Shown: piece by piece, positions 33,087-42,800 of the stretch
How positions within the stretch are numbered: position 1 is the stretch's first letter
How the letters are laid out: every line of letters begins with the position of its first letter
Source of the DNA: Persebacter sp965221835
GTDB lineage: Bacteria > Pseudomonadota > Gammaproteobacteria > Tethybacterales > Persebacteraceae
Assembly (NCBI GenBank): GCA_965221835.1
Contig: OZ244916.1
Span: 186,001 to 250,000 of the forward strand
Reading direction: 5' to 3'
DNA: 64,000 bases
Translations under genes and position numbers: made by a program
Notes under the pieces: generated by a model
Database searches by the model: none
Told to the model about the DNA's origin: nothing
Seen by the model: the letters and a program-made list of their open reading frames with translations, nothing else

Positions 33087-34360
33087 TTTTTATCTCCTTT
33101 TTTGTGTTCTGCAATCATTTTTTTTGCCGTTTCGGCGGCGGCGGCAAGCGGCGGCGATTTTTGTATGCCGTCCGTCATTCGTTTGATGGAAACAGCGGCG
33201 TTTTGTTCTTCGTCTTCGCCGAGAATTATCGCCAGCGGTGCGCCGGTTGCGGCGGCTTTTTTGAATCGCTTTGCGAGATTGCCGCCGCCGCTTTGTTGCA
33301 ATACGACAATGCCCGCATCGCGCAATATTTCGGCGGTGCGAATGCGGTATGCGGCACTTGCGCCCGCTTCCAGCAAAATGCAATCGGGCGGAGGGGCGTT
33401 TCGGGCGGGCATTAGCGAGACGAGGCGGTCTAAACCGATGGCGAAACCGCAACCATGCATGGGAGGTGCGCCGATTTGTGCGGATAATCCGTCATATCGT
33501 CCGCCGCCGCAAAGGGTGTTTTGTCGCCGCAAATCATCTTTTATCGCCCATTCAAACACGGTCAAATTATAATAGTCAAGTCCGCGTACGAGAGAGGGCG
33601 TTTCCACAAACGGCACATCGGCGGCGGCGAGAATGTTTTGTACTTCTGCAAAATGGCGGCGCGATTTTTCGCCCAGAATATCGCGCAGTTGCGGTGCATC
33701 GCGAACGATGTCGGCGACAGCGGCGTTTTTGCTGTCCAAAATTCGCATCGGATTGTCATCAATTCGCGCCCGTGCGGTATCGTCCAAATCGTTTTTTCTG
33801 CCGCGAAAATAGTCGGCTAATTTTTGGCGGTAGGCGGCGCGTTCGTCGGCTTCGCCGAGATTGTTGAGATGCAATTGCAAACGCGATTCCACATTTAACA
33901 TTTTCCAAAGTCGCGCTGACATTAAGATTTGTTCTGCATCTATGGCGGGATTCGGGTCGCCGCCGATGGCTTCCGCCCCGAGTTGCCAGAATTGGCGGTA
34001 ACGCCCTTTTTGCGGGCGTTCGCGGCGGAACATTGCGCCGCCGTACCACAGACGGGCGATTCCGTTGCGGTGCAGATTTGCCGCCGCCGCCGCCCGCACG
34101 GTCGGTACAGTGGCTTCCGGACGCAGACATAACTCTTCGCCGGAAATGTCGGTAAAAATGTACATTTCTTTTTGGACGATATCGGAGTTTTCGCCGAGTT
34201 GCCGCCGGAACAATTCGGCGCGTTCAACGGCGGGCGTGCGAATTTCGCCGTAGCCGTACAGGGCGAAACAGGCGGCGGCGGCGGATTCCGCCCGTTGCCA
34301 TTCGCATGTGTCGGCGGGCGGCAAATCGCGCATTCCGCGGACGGATGAAATTAGTGCCAT
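33083..34360 (-). CDS. hisS: Histidyl-tRNA synthetase
   Basis: 425 residues. Class II motifs are all visible: LRPEATVPTVRA, the motif 2 region YGGAMFRRERPQKGRYRQFWQLG, the histidine A motif SLVRGLDYYN and motif 3 GFAIGLDRLVSLM. A C-terminal anticodon domain follows. It charges tRNA-His in the cytoplasm. It is divergent from the small ferredoxin gene. Confidence 0.97.
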   Translation of the reverse strand: MALISSVRGMRDLPPADTCEWQRAESAAAACFALYGYGEIRTPAVERAELFRRQLGENSDIVQKEMYIFTDISGEELCLRPEATVPTVRAAAAANLHRNGIARLWYGGAMFRRERPQKGRYRQFWQLGAEAIGGDPNPAIDAEQILMSARLWKMLNVESRLQLHLNNLGEADERAAYRQKLADYFRGRKNDLDDTARARIDDNPMRILDSKNAAVADIVRDAPQLRDILGEKSRRHFAEVQNILAAADVPFVETPSLVRGLDYYNLTVFEWAIKDDLRRQNTLCGGGRYDGLSAQIGAPPMHGCGFAIGLDRLVSLMPARNAPPPDCILLEAGASAAYRIRTAEILRDAGIVVLQQSGGGNLAKRFKKAAATGAPLAIILGEDEEQNAAVSIKRMTDGIQKSPPLAAAAETAKKMIAEHKKGDKK

Positions 34361-34459
34361 AATCGGATGTCAACAAAAAAAGATATTATACACCGCCTTT
34401 TCGCCGCATTCGGCGGATGGGCGATTTGCGGCGCGGTTTATATCTCGTTTTGCGGATGT

Positions 34460-34465
34460 TATAAT
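34460..34465 (+). promoter_or_regulatory. -10 box of the RnfC-like ferredoxin gene
   Basis: TATAAT ending 6 nt before the ATG at 34472, with a weak TTTATA -35 at 17 bp. The transcript would begin at the start codon. Confidence 0.55.
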
Positions 34466-34471
34466 CGCGCA

Positions 34472-34867
34472 ATGGCGGAAAAATCGGATTATGCGCCCTG
34501 CATTCGTTGCGGAGAATGTATCCCGGCATGTCCTGCGGGATTGTCGCCGCTGAAATTGTTTGCGTTGTGGCAAGATGCGCAAGTTTTGCGGATGGCGGCG
34601 GAAGAATCGTTGGGCGAATGTTTTTTGTGTCGCCGTTGCGATGATGTTTGTCCGTCGGCGTTGCCGCTGGCAGATTCATTTGCGGCGGCGCGGCGACAGA
34701 CGGCGGAAATGCGGCATCGGCGTGATGAAGCAATGCGTTTGCGGGCGCGGCACGATTCGCATTTGCAACGATTATCCGCCCCGCATCGGGTTGCGGAGTT
34801 GGATGTTGCCGCACTTGCCGCCCGTGCCCGTACTCGTGCGGCGGCGAAACTCGGACGGCGTTCGTAG
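34472..34867 (+). CDS. Orphan RnfC/RsxC-type ferredoxin domain protein
   Basis: 131 residues from the ATG at 34472; an earlier in-frame ATG at 34367 would place the promoter inside the gene. Two cluster motifs, CIRCGECIPACP and CFLCRRCDDVCPSALPL, each fit a 4Fe-4S centre and, with the spacer between them, match the ferredoxin part of RnfC rather than free ferredoxins. The remaining RnfC domains are missing and no other rnf gene is visible. An Arg/Ala-rich helical tail follows. It lies 3 bp before yebC and may be a truncated relic or an adapted electron carrier. Confidence 0.8.
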   Translation: MAEKSDYAPCIRCGECIPACPAGLSPLKLFALWQDAQVLRMAAEESLGECFLCRRCDDVCPSALPLADSFAAARRQTAEMRHRRDEAMRLRARHDSHLQRLSAPHRVAELDVAALAARARTRAAAKLGRRS

Positions 34868-34870
34868 ACA

Positions 34871-35605
34871 ATGGCGGGACACAGCAAATGGGCGAATATT
34901 CGCCATCGCAAAGAGCGAATGGATTCGCGGCGCGGCAAGATGTTCGCGCGATTTGTCAAAGAGGCGGCGGTAGCGGCACGAATTGGCGGTACCGATCCGG
35001 CGAGCAATCCGCGTTTGCGTTTGGCGATTGAAAAAGCCCGCGCCGCGAATGTGCCGAACGACAATTTGGAACGCGCGATTTTGCGCGGCGGCGGGCGGAT
35101 GGAAGGCGCGGATTACACCGAAATGCGTTATGAAGGTTACGGTCCCGGCGGTGCGGCGGTTTTGGTGCATTGTCTGACCGACAACAAAAATCGCGCATCT
35201 TCGGATGTGCGGCATGCGTTCAGCAAACACGGCGGCAATCTCGGTGCGGACGGTTCCGTTTCTTATTTATTTGCGCGTTGCGGGCAACTAATTTATGCGC
35301 CGGGGACGGCGGAGGCGGCGGGAGAGGCGGCGATAGAACGCGGCGCGTCCGATTTGCATATCGGCGAAGACGGCAGTATGGAAGTTTTGTGTGCGCCCGA
35401 AGATTTTCCCGATTTTCTCGCGGCAATGCGCGCGGACGGTTACGAACCGGAATCGGCGGATATTGTCATGCGCGCGTCTTCGGAAGTTTTGTTGAACGAA
35501 ACGGAGTCGGCGCGCATGCGAAAAATGCTTCTTGCGCTGGAAGATTTGGACGATACGCAGGAAGTGTATACTTCCGCAGTACTTTGCGGGGAGGATGCAT
35601 CTTAA
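34871..35605 (+). CDS. yebC: YebC/PmpR-family protein
   Basis: 244 residues with the family start MAGHSKWANIRHRKERMD, EGYGPGGAAVLVHCLTDN and the FSKHGGNLGADGSVSYLF signature split around residue 120. YebC proteins have been described as transcription regulators and as ribosome-associated factors that ease proline-stretch stalling. It lies just upstream of ruvC, the conserved yebC-ruvC-ruvA order. Confidence 0.95.
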   Translation: MAGHSKWANIRHRKERMDSRRGKMFARFVKEAAVAARIGGTDPASNPRLRLAIEKARAANVPNDNLERAILRGGGRMEGADYTEMRYEGYGPGGAAVLVHCLTDNKNRASSDVRHAFSKHGGNLGADGSVSYLFARCGQLIYAPGTAEAAGEAAIERGASDLHIGEDGSMEVLCAPEDFPDFLAAMRADGYEPESADIVMRASSEVLLNETESARMRKMLLALEDLDDTQEVYTSAVLCGEDAS

Positions 35606-36147
35606 TTCTCGGCATAGACCCCGGGCTGGCGGCGACCGGCTGGGGGTTAATTGATACCGGCGGCGACGGCGGCGGCAAGGCGCGTTATATGGACGGCGGC
35701 GTGATTCGTACTTCCGCAGCGACTTTGCATTTGGCGCGGCTGGAAAACATTTATAACCGGCTGCTTGCTGTTGTGCGACAAAGCGCGCCGGCATTGGCGG
35801 GAATGGAAAGGGTGTTCGCCGGAATCGGCGGCAAAAGTGCGGTGTCGCTTGGCGAGGCGCGCGGTGCGGCGGCGGCGGCAATCATCGCATGCGAAGTACC
35901 GATAATTGAAATTTCGGCGTTGCAAATTAAAAAAGCGATTACCGGCGCAGGGCGTGCGGGAAAACAACAAACCGCGCAAATGATTCCGTTTTTGCTGGAA
36001 AATGCGCCGCAAAATCCGGCGGCGGATGCGGCGGATGCGTTGGCATGTGCGTTGGCGATAATGCCGGCGACTCGCACCGGTCAGTTTGCCGCCGCACATT
36101 TGCGTTTGCCGAAGATTCGTTCGCGGCGGCGGCGGGCGCGGCGATGA
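35599..36147 (+). CDS. ruvC: Holliday junction resolvase RuvC, non-canonical start
   Basis: About 182 residues. Catalytic acidic residues are visible: GIDPG near the N-terminus, GMERVF, and PADAADALACALA. No ATG, GTG or TTG precedes GIDPG in frame at a sensible distance; the long open frame back to 35170 lies inside yebC and is rejected. The most likely start is ATC at 35599, 4 nt after GGGGAGG, overlapping yebC by 7 bp; ATT at 35605 is the alternative. It shares the ATGA overlap with ruvA. RuvC cuts Holliday junctions made mobile by RuvAB. Confidence 0.9.
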   Translation: MLILGIDPGLAATGWGLIDTGGDGGGKARYMDGGVIRTSAATLHLARLENIYNRLLAVVRQSAPALAGMERVFAGIGGKSAVSLGEARGAAAAAIIACEVPIIEISALQIKKAITGAGRAGKQQTAQMIPFLLENAPQNPAADAADALACALAIMPATRTGQFAAAHLRLPKIRSRRRRARR

Positions 36148-36722
36148 TTTCTTTTTTGCGCGGAAAGTTGGCGATTAAAACTTCGCTGTCGGCGGTGGTG
36201 GAATGCAACGGAGTCGGTTACGAAGCGCTCGCCCCGTTGACGACATTGGAACAATTGCCGCCGCCGGGGGCGGAAGTTTTTTTGCTTACCGATGTCGTTA
36301 CCCGCGCCGAATCGCAAACTTTGTATGGTTTTTCTAATGCGCGCGAACGCGAAATTTTTCGCCGTCTGATTAAAGTCAGCGGTGTGGGTGCAAAAACCGC
36401 CCTCGCGCTGATGTCCGCTTTGCGGGCGGACGAATTGGTTGCCGCCCTCGCCGGCGGAGATGCCGCGCATTTGTCGCGCGCACCGGGAATCGGCACAAAA
36501 ACCGCCGAACGAATTATCATAGATTTTCGCGGGAGTCCGTTGCTGGAAATGACGGACGGCATAACTTCCGGCGATGATATGCACGATGTGGAACGGGCGT
36601 TGGCGGGATTGGGTTATAAAAAAGGCGAAATCGCCCGCGCCTTATCTTCCATTCCCGCCGATGTCGGCGAAGACGCCGCCGTCCGTTTGCGTGCGGCATT
36701 GCAAATATTGTCCGGAAAATAA
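36144..36722 (+). CDS. ruvA: Holliday junction branch migration protein RuvA
   Basis: 192 residues from the ATG that overlaps the ruvC stop. Helix-hairpin-helix motifs VSGVGAKTALALM and APGIGTKTAERII mark domain II; an acidic-hinge and C-terminal domain III follow (DVERALAGLGYKKGEI). ruvB is not next to it, unlike in most gammaproteobacteria; the next gene is the inverse autotransporter. Confidence 0.96.
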   Translation: MISFLRGKLAIKTSLSAVVECNGVGYEALAPLTTLEQLPPPGAEVFLLTDVVTRAESQTLYGFSNAREREIFRRLIKVSGVGAKTALALMSALRADELVAALAGGDAAHLSRAPGIGTKTAERIIIDFRGSPLLEMTDGITSGDDMHDVERALAGLGYKKGEIARALSSIPADVGEDAAVRLRAALQILSGK

Positions 36723-36754
36723 CACAGCAGCGAATTTGCCGCAACTTTGGAACT

Positions 36755-36783
36755 TTGGAAATAAGTTAAGTTTTCGTTATAAT
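36755..36783 (+). promoter_or_regulatory. Promoter of the inverse autotransporter gene
   Basis: TTGGAA (36755-36760), a 17-bp spacer, TATAAT (36778-36783). It leaves a leader of roughly 95 nt before the start at 36884. A second TTGGAA 10 bp further upstream is a partial repeat. Confidence 0.65.
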
Positions 36784-36883
36784 CGTTGCGAGATTGTCGG
36801 CAACTTGCGGCAGTTTGCGGGCGGCGCATTTATTATTTATTTTTCGGGAGTGGGGCGGTCGGAAAAATGCGGGCAAGCGGTTT

Positions 36884-39800
36884 ATGAAACATTTCGCCGG
36901 TTTTGTTGCGCGGTTTTGCGGTGCGTGGCGGCTGGCGTTTTTGGCGGCGGCGACATTGTCGGCATCGTCTTCGCAATCCGAATTGGGAAATCGCGGCGGA
37001 TTTTTATACAGCGATTATTTGCGCACCGCCGCTGCGGACGGCGTGGAAATCGGAAGTTTTTCGGTGCGCATAAACCGTCCGGGATTGTGGGTCGGCGGCG
37101 AAGCGGTGGCGAAGCGGGTGGGAAATGCGATAGACGCGTTGCCGCTATCTCAATGGGCGGCGGATTATTATCTTAAAGAAGAGGCGGCGTTGTCGTCTCG
37201 TTTTGCGAACCGGGTGGCGGCGGCGGGCTGGAATCTGGCGGCGAAAGCGGCGGATGAAGCGATATTGTCGGCGACGGAAGAAAGTTTTCGGCGCGGTTTT
37301 ATTCGCAACATAGAAGTGGATTTGCAATCGGCGTTGGGCGGGCGTTTTGCGCATGCGGGTTTGAACGCGCTTGGTGCATTGCGCGAAACGGAAGAAGACG
37401 CGATTGTCTGGCAGTTGCGCGGTTTTGTCGGCGGCGGTCGTAGCGGTGCGAACGCCGGATTAATTTACCGTCGCGATTATAAAAATGTTTTGTTGGGCGC
37501 GAATGTTTTCGGCGATTTTGAAGTATTTAAAGACGAAGAATTTTGGCGTTGGTCGCTGGGGGCGGAGTTTCGTTCTGCATGGGCGGATTTTTTCGCAAAC
37601 TATTATGTTTCGGCGAGTGATGCGATTTTTGGCGAGACGGACGGCGTGCGGACTGCAACTTATACGGCGGGCGGTTATGATGCGCGATTGCATATTCATT
37701 CGCCCGATTTGCCGTGGCTGGTGGGCGTTGCCGAATATTACAGTTGGGAGGGCGAATACGGTGCGGAAAACGAAGACGGCTATCGTGCCGGTTTTCGTTT
37801 GCGTCCGTCCGATTTTCCGGCGTATTTGGAGGTTTTGTATCAGGACGGCGAAGACGGCGAAAATATCGGCGCAAAAGTCGGCGTTAATTATCGTTTTGGC
37901 GAAGAGGAGTTTGAAAGCAGCGGCGGCGTATTTCGCCCGCGCGATTGGTTTTTTCGTCCGGCGGAACGCGAATATTCGCAACGGATAAGAACCGAAGAAT
38001 TGACATTGCCGTTGTTGTATCGCGTTGCGGCGGTGGCACCGCGGGGCGGCAGTTTTACGATAGAAAATGAAGAAAGCGGCGGTGTCGGTTCCACATTAAC
38101 GGTGACGGACATCGGCGGCGTTTCGTTGTCGCTGGACGGGTTATTGCGCGGTGCGCCTTATACGCAAATGGTGGAATATGGTGCGGACGGCTGGCAGGTA
38201 CCGCTGGAACCGATGACGCTTAAGACAATTCACGACCGGGTAACTTTGCGTTATGCGACCGGTGCCTCCGGCGGCGTTTTGGGCATCGGCAGCACGGTCG
38301 GCTTGACGGGATTGACGGCATATTTGATAGACGGCGCGATTGCATTGCAGGCGTTCGGATTTTATGAAGTTGTCGCACCGCCGACTGTGGCGGGCGGCGA
38401 ATCGCTGACCGTGATGACGCAAAGCGATGATGTGGCGTTTGAAATTTCGGTTGATTTTGACGAAACAAATAATACGGCGACGGGAATTAGCGTAAATTAC
38501 AGTGTCGGCGAAATTATGGTGGGCGCGGTCATGTACGACTGCGATTCTGATGCGATGGCGGACGGGGCGTTGCAGATTGGAAAAAATTGTAGGCTGGAAA
38601 CGCCCGCATTATTTTTGAACGGCGATTATGCCGCCGGTGAAACGGCATTGTCGGCGGGCATTTCGGGCAACGCAATTGATGTGCGTTATTTGGAAACGCG
38701 TACGCCGTATCCGGCGGACGGCGGTGCGCTGGCAACAATTTCGGTACGCGGCGGAGACGGTTCTGCTACGCTTTCGGCGGGTGTCAATCCGAGTTTGGCT
38801 TTTGATGCGGCGGGCGGCGAGTTGCGTCTGGCGGCGGGGGCGTTTTCGGATACGACAATCACGGCGACATTGTTTTTGACGGTGGCGGCAACCGAAACCG
38901 GCGGCGATTCGGCGAGTTTGATATTGACGGTGCGGGTGGACGGTTATCCGTTGTCGCCGATTTCGGCGTCTTTTGCGGGCGATTTGCAAAACGGCGATTT
39001 GCGTGCGGTGAACGCGTTTTTTAACGCATCGCTGGCGGTGGCGACATTGCAAGTGTCGGGCGGCGTTGAAACGGGCGGCTACAACTACAACTTTAACGCA
39101 GATAATTCCGGCATTGCGTTGGATGGCACGATTGTTTATTTGGGTGCGCAGGCGGCGGCGGGCGGCGTATTTCCTTTTACCGTGGTGATTTCGGATGTGG
39201 ATCCCGAAGGTCGCACGGCGGATCAGGCGTTGAGTTTGGTGATATCGGTGGCGGGCGTTGAATATCCGCCCGTTACCGGCGATATTGCCGGTGTGCCGTC
39301 CGGTGCGGTGATGCGGGCGGACGAATCGCTGGGCGTTATCGGCGGCGGCGGCGGCGGCGGTGCACCGTATCGTTATTCGCTGGTCGGCGATTCGGCGAAT
39401 ATTTTTGAATTGAGTGTGGCGACAAACGGCGATTCGGCGACATTGTATTTTGCGAACGGGCGGTTGCCGTCTGCGGATGGCGTTTATGTTGCACGCATAC
39501 GAATTGCCGAATCGGTATCGGGTTTGGCAACCGAAATTGAATCCCGCATTACGGTGAACGCGCCGCCCGCTTTGGCTTTGGAATGGGCGGGCAGCGACGA
39601 TTATAACGATTTGAGCAATCACGATATTGCAATTTCAGGCGGTCGTTTGACGGTGTCGCATATTGAAACGATAGCACCGAACAGTGCGATAGCGTTTGCG
39701 ACGGTATCGTTTGTCGGCGGTTCGGGAAATGCGATTTTGTCTCGCATCGGCGGCGGTACATTAGATTTTGACGCAAATACCGGTGCGGTCAATTTGGCGG

Positions 39801-42800
39801 ACGGCATATTTGGCACGGGCGCGAACGACGGGCGAATTACTTTGACCGTGCGGGCGGCGGATAGTCAAATCGGGGCGACAATCACGGCGGAATTTACGGT
39901 GGCGATAATCGGCGAATCCTTGGAACCGTTTGCGGCGGTGCTTGACCGCTTTTCGCATTCGGGCGATGGAACGCAAGCATCGCCGTTGCGGGTGACGGGC
40001 AATTTTCAATCGGATGTCAACATTGCGGCGTTGGCGGTAGGCGGCGGTTTGCAACCATATACAATTACGAGAATGGCGGGCGGCGGTTTGGTCGCAAATA
40101 TTGACACGACAACGCCTACGGGTTTGACTCTTATTTTGCCGCAACAGACGACGGCGAGTTTTGCGGGCGAAGTGCGTTCGGCGACTCTCATGATAGACGA
40201 CAGCAACACGGACGCAAATGTGCAAGGCGGAACGCCGCAAATTGTGCGGGAAATATACGCACGTATTGAGGCGATTATTTATCCGGCGTTGGCGGTCGTT
40301 TTTTCTAGCGGCGAATTGACGGGCGGCGGCACGCAAAGCAATCGTTACGAAACAAATCGGCGGAATGCGGCGTTGGCGATGATTTCGGCGTCCGGCGGCA
40401 GCGGGCGGTATCGTTATACTGCAACGCCGGGAAATATATTTGAGATGGACGGCAATGTGTTGCGTTTTGCGCAAAGCGGTGGTCGCCGCATATTGCCGCC
40501 GGCGGGGAATCATTTTGCCGAAGTGCGCACCGAAACATTGGACGGCAACGATGCGATGGCGGACGGCGATACGATTCGCATTTATTTCAATATCGGCGAA
40601 TCGCCCGTATTGGACGGGGCGGTGGTGCCGAACAGTGCTTTCAATCCCGGCACCGCCGCCGGTGGATTGCGCATTATGGTGTCGGGCGAGAGCAATGTCG
40701 TGACGGTGATGATTGATGTGCGGGATGGCGATAATGTCGCTTCGGCGTCTTTGCCGCCGGTGGCGATTTTTGAATTGACTCCGGCGGATGCAAATTTAAA
40801 TATAAACGCCCCCGCTGGCGAAGTGGTTTCTTATAATGCGGCGACCCGGGCGTTTTCGTTGGACGGAAATCACAGTTTTTATGCGGGTGCGGTATCGTCG
40901 CAAACGGTCATATTGACGGCGACGGTGGCGTTGGCGGATGATCCGGACGAGATGGAAGTTATCACAGCATCCATAGCGGTGATGTTGACGCCGGTGCCGG
41001 TATCGGCGGAATATGCAGGAAATGCGGCGGTCAATACGGGCAACGGCGATGGCGGTGCCGGTTCCGAATTCGGTCCGGTGATGCGTTCCGATTTGTCTTT
41101 GGCGGTAGTTACCGGTGCGGGCGGTACGGGGACGAATTACAACTATGCATTGATAAACGGTGCGGACAATATTTTTGAGTTGGATGTCGCAACGGATGGC
41201 AGTATGGCGACGGTATTTTTTGCGGGCAGGCGGTTGCCGTCTGCGGGCGGATTTTATGTGGCAACAATTCGCATAGAAGAACCGACATCGGGATTATCGG
41301 CGATTGCGGAGGCGAGATTTATGGTGAATACGCCGCCCGTTTTGGCGTTGGAATGGGCGGGCAGCAACGCTTATAACGATTTGAGCAATCACGATATTGC
41401 AATTTCAGGCGGTCGTTTGACGGTGTCGCATATTGAAACGATAGCACCGAACAGTGCGATAGCATTTGCGACGGTATCGTTTGCCGGTGGTTCGGGAAAT
41501 GCGGTTTTGTCTCGCATCGGCGGCGGTACATTAGATTTTGATGCAAATACCGGTGCGGTCAATTTGGCGGACGGCATATTTGGCACAGGTGCGAACGACG
41601 GGCGAATTATTTTGACCGTGCGGGCGGCGGACAGTCAAATCGGGGCGACAATTACGGCGGAATTTACGGTGGCAATAATCGGCGAATCCTTGGAACCGTT
41701 TGCGGCGGAGGTGCGAGCCGTGGCGGTGAACGGTTCGGTGCCGCCGGGAGATGGAACGCAAGCATCGCCGTTTCGGGTGACGGGCAGTTTCGATTCGGAA
41801 ATTACGGTGGCGACATTGGCGGTAAGCGGCGGTTTGCCGCCGTATACTATTTCTTCATCGGGGGCGTTGAACGGAATCGTCAGCGATTCCGGTACGGGGG
41901 CGGTTGTTGTTTTACCGGCAACTGCGGGAACGGGCGTGCGGATGGCGACTTTTACGATAGCGGACAACAATACGGATGCGAATGTGCAAAGTGGTACGCC
42001 GGCGATTGCGTTGCCGGTGTATGTAAATGTTGCGGCGGTGCAATATCCCCCCGTGTCTTCCGATTTTGTCGCTAATGTTTTTTATAGCAGCGGCGGCAGA
42101 GACGGCGTTACCGTGCCGTTCGGGCCTGTTGACCGGGGCAATGTATTTCTGGCGGAAGTTACAACCGAAGGCGGCGACGGTGCTTATGCATATTCGTTAA
42201 TTAATGGGTCGGGCGATATTTTTGCGTTGAGTGTGGCGGCGGCGAACAATGCGGCGACATTATTTTTTAATAACGACATTTTGCCCGCCGCCGCCGACTA
42301 TACGGCGACGGTGCGGGTGTTCGATTCGGCATCCAATTTAACGGAAAATGTGGAAATAAGATTTGAAGTTGTGGAAGCCGCTATGGTGGCGGAGTTGGAG
42401 TTGATTATCAACAGCGATTTTATGCCGGCGAACGGTGCGGTAGTCAGCAGCGGGCGGGCGAGAGAGGCGGTGCTGGTGCATTCCTTTTTGCAGACGGAGA
42501 CGGCGGGCGGTACGCCGTTTGCGGTTGGCACGGTGGTGTTGTCGGGCGGTTCGGAAAGCGGTTATAACTATTCGGTGGAGACGTTTGCGGTTCCGAATCC
42601 GACTGGTTGCAAGATGCTGCTGTCGGTATCGGCGTCCGGCGTGGTGACGATTCCGCCGACATCGGCGAATTCTTATATGGCGGGCGAATGTATTGCCGGA
42701 CGGATTTCGGGAGATGACGACAATAGCGGGACGGAGCCGGATGCAATTAATATATTGCTGACGATAGAAGCGGATTCGCCGCCGCCGGGGGCGGCTGTGC

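Noticed and set aside
35170..35598. Long N-terminal extension of RuvC
   Set aside because: It lies wholly inside yebC in another frame and would add over 140 residues not found in RuvC.
38609..39622. Long minus-strand frame opposite the autotransporter
   Set aside because: Arg/His-rich composition typical of a shadow frame of a GC-rich gene; no domain.
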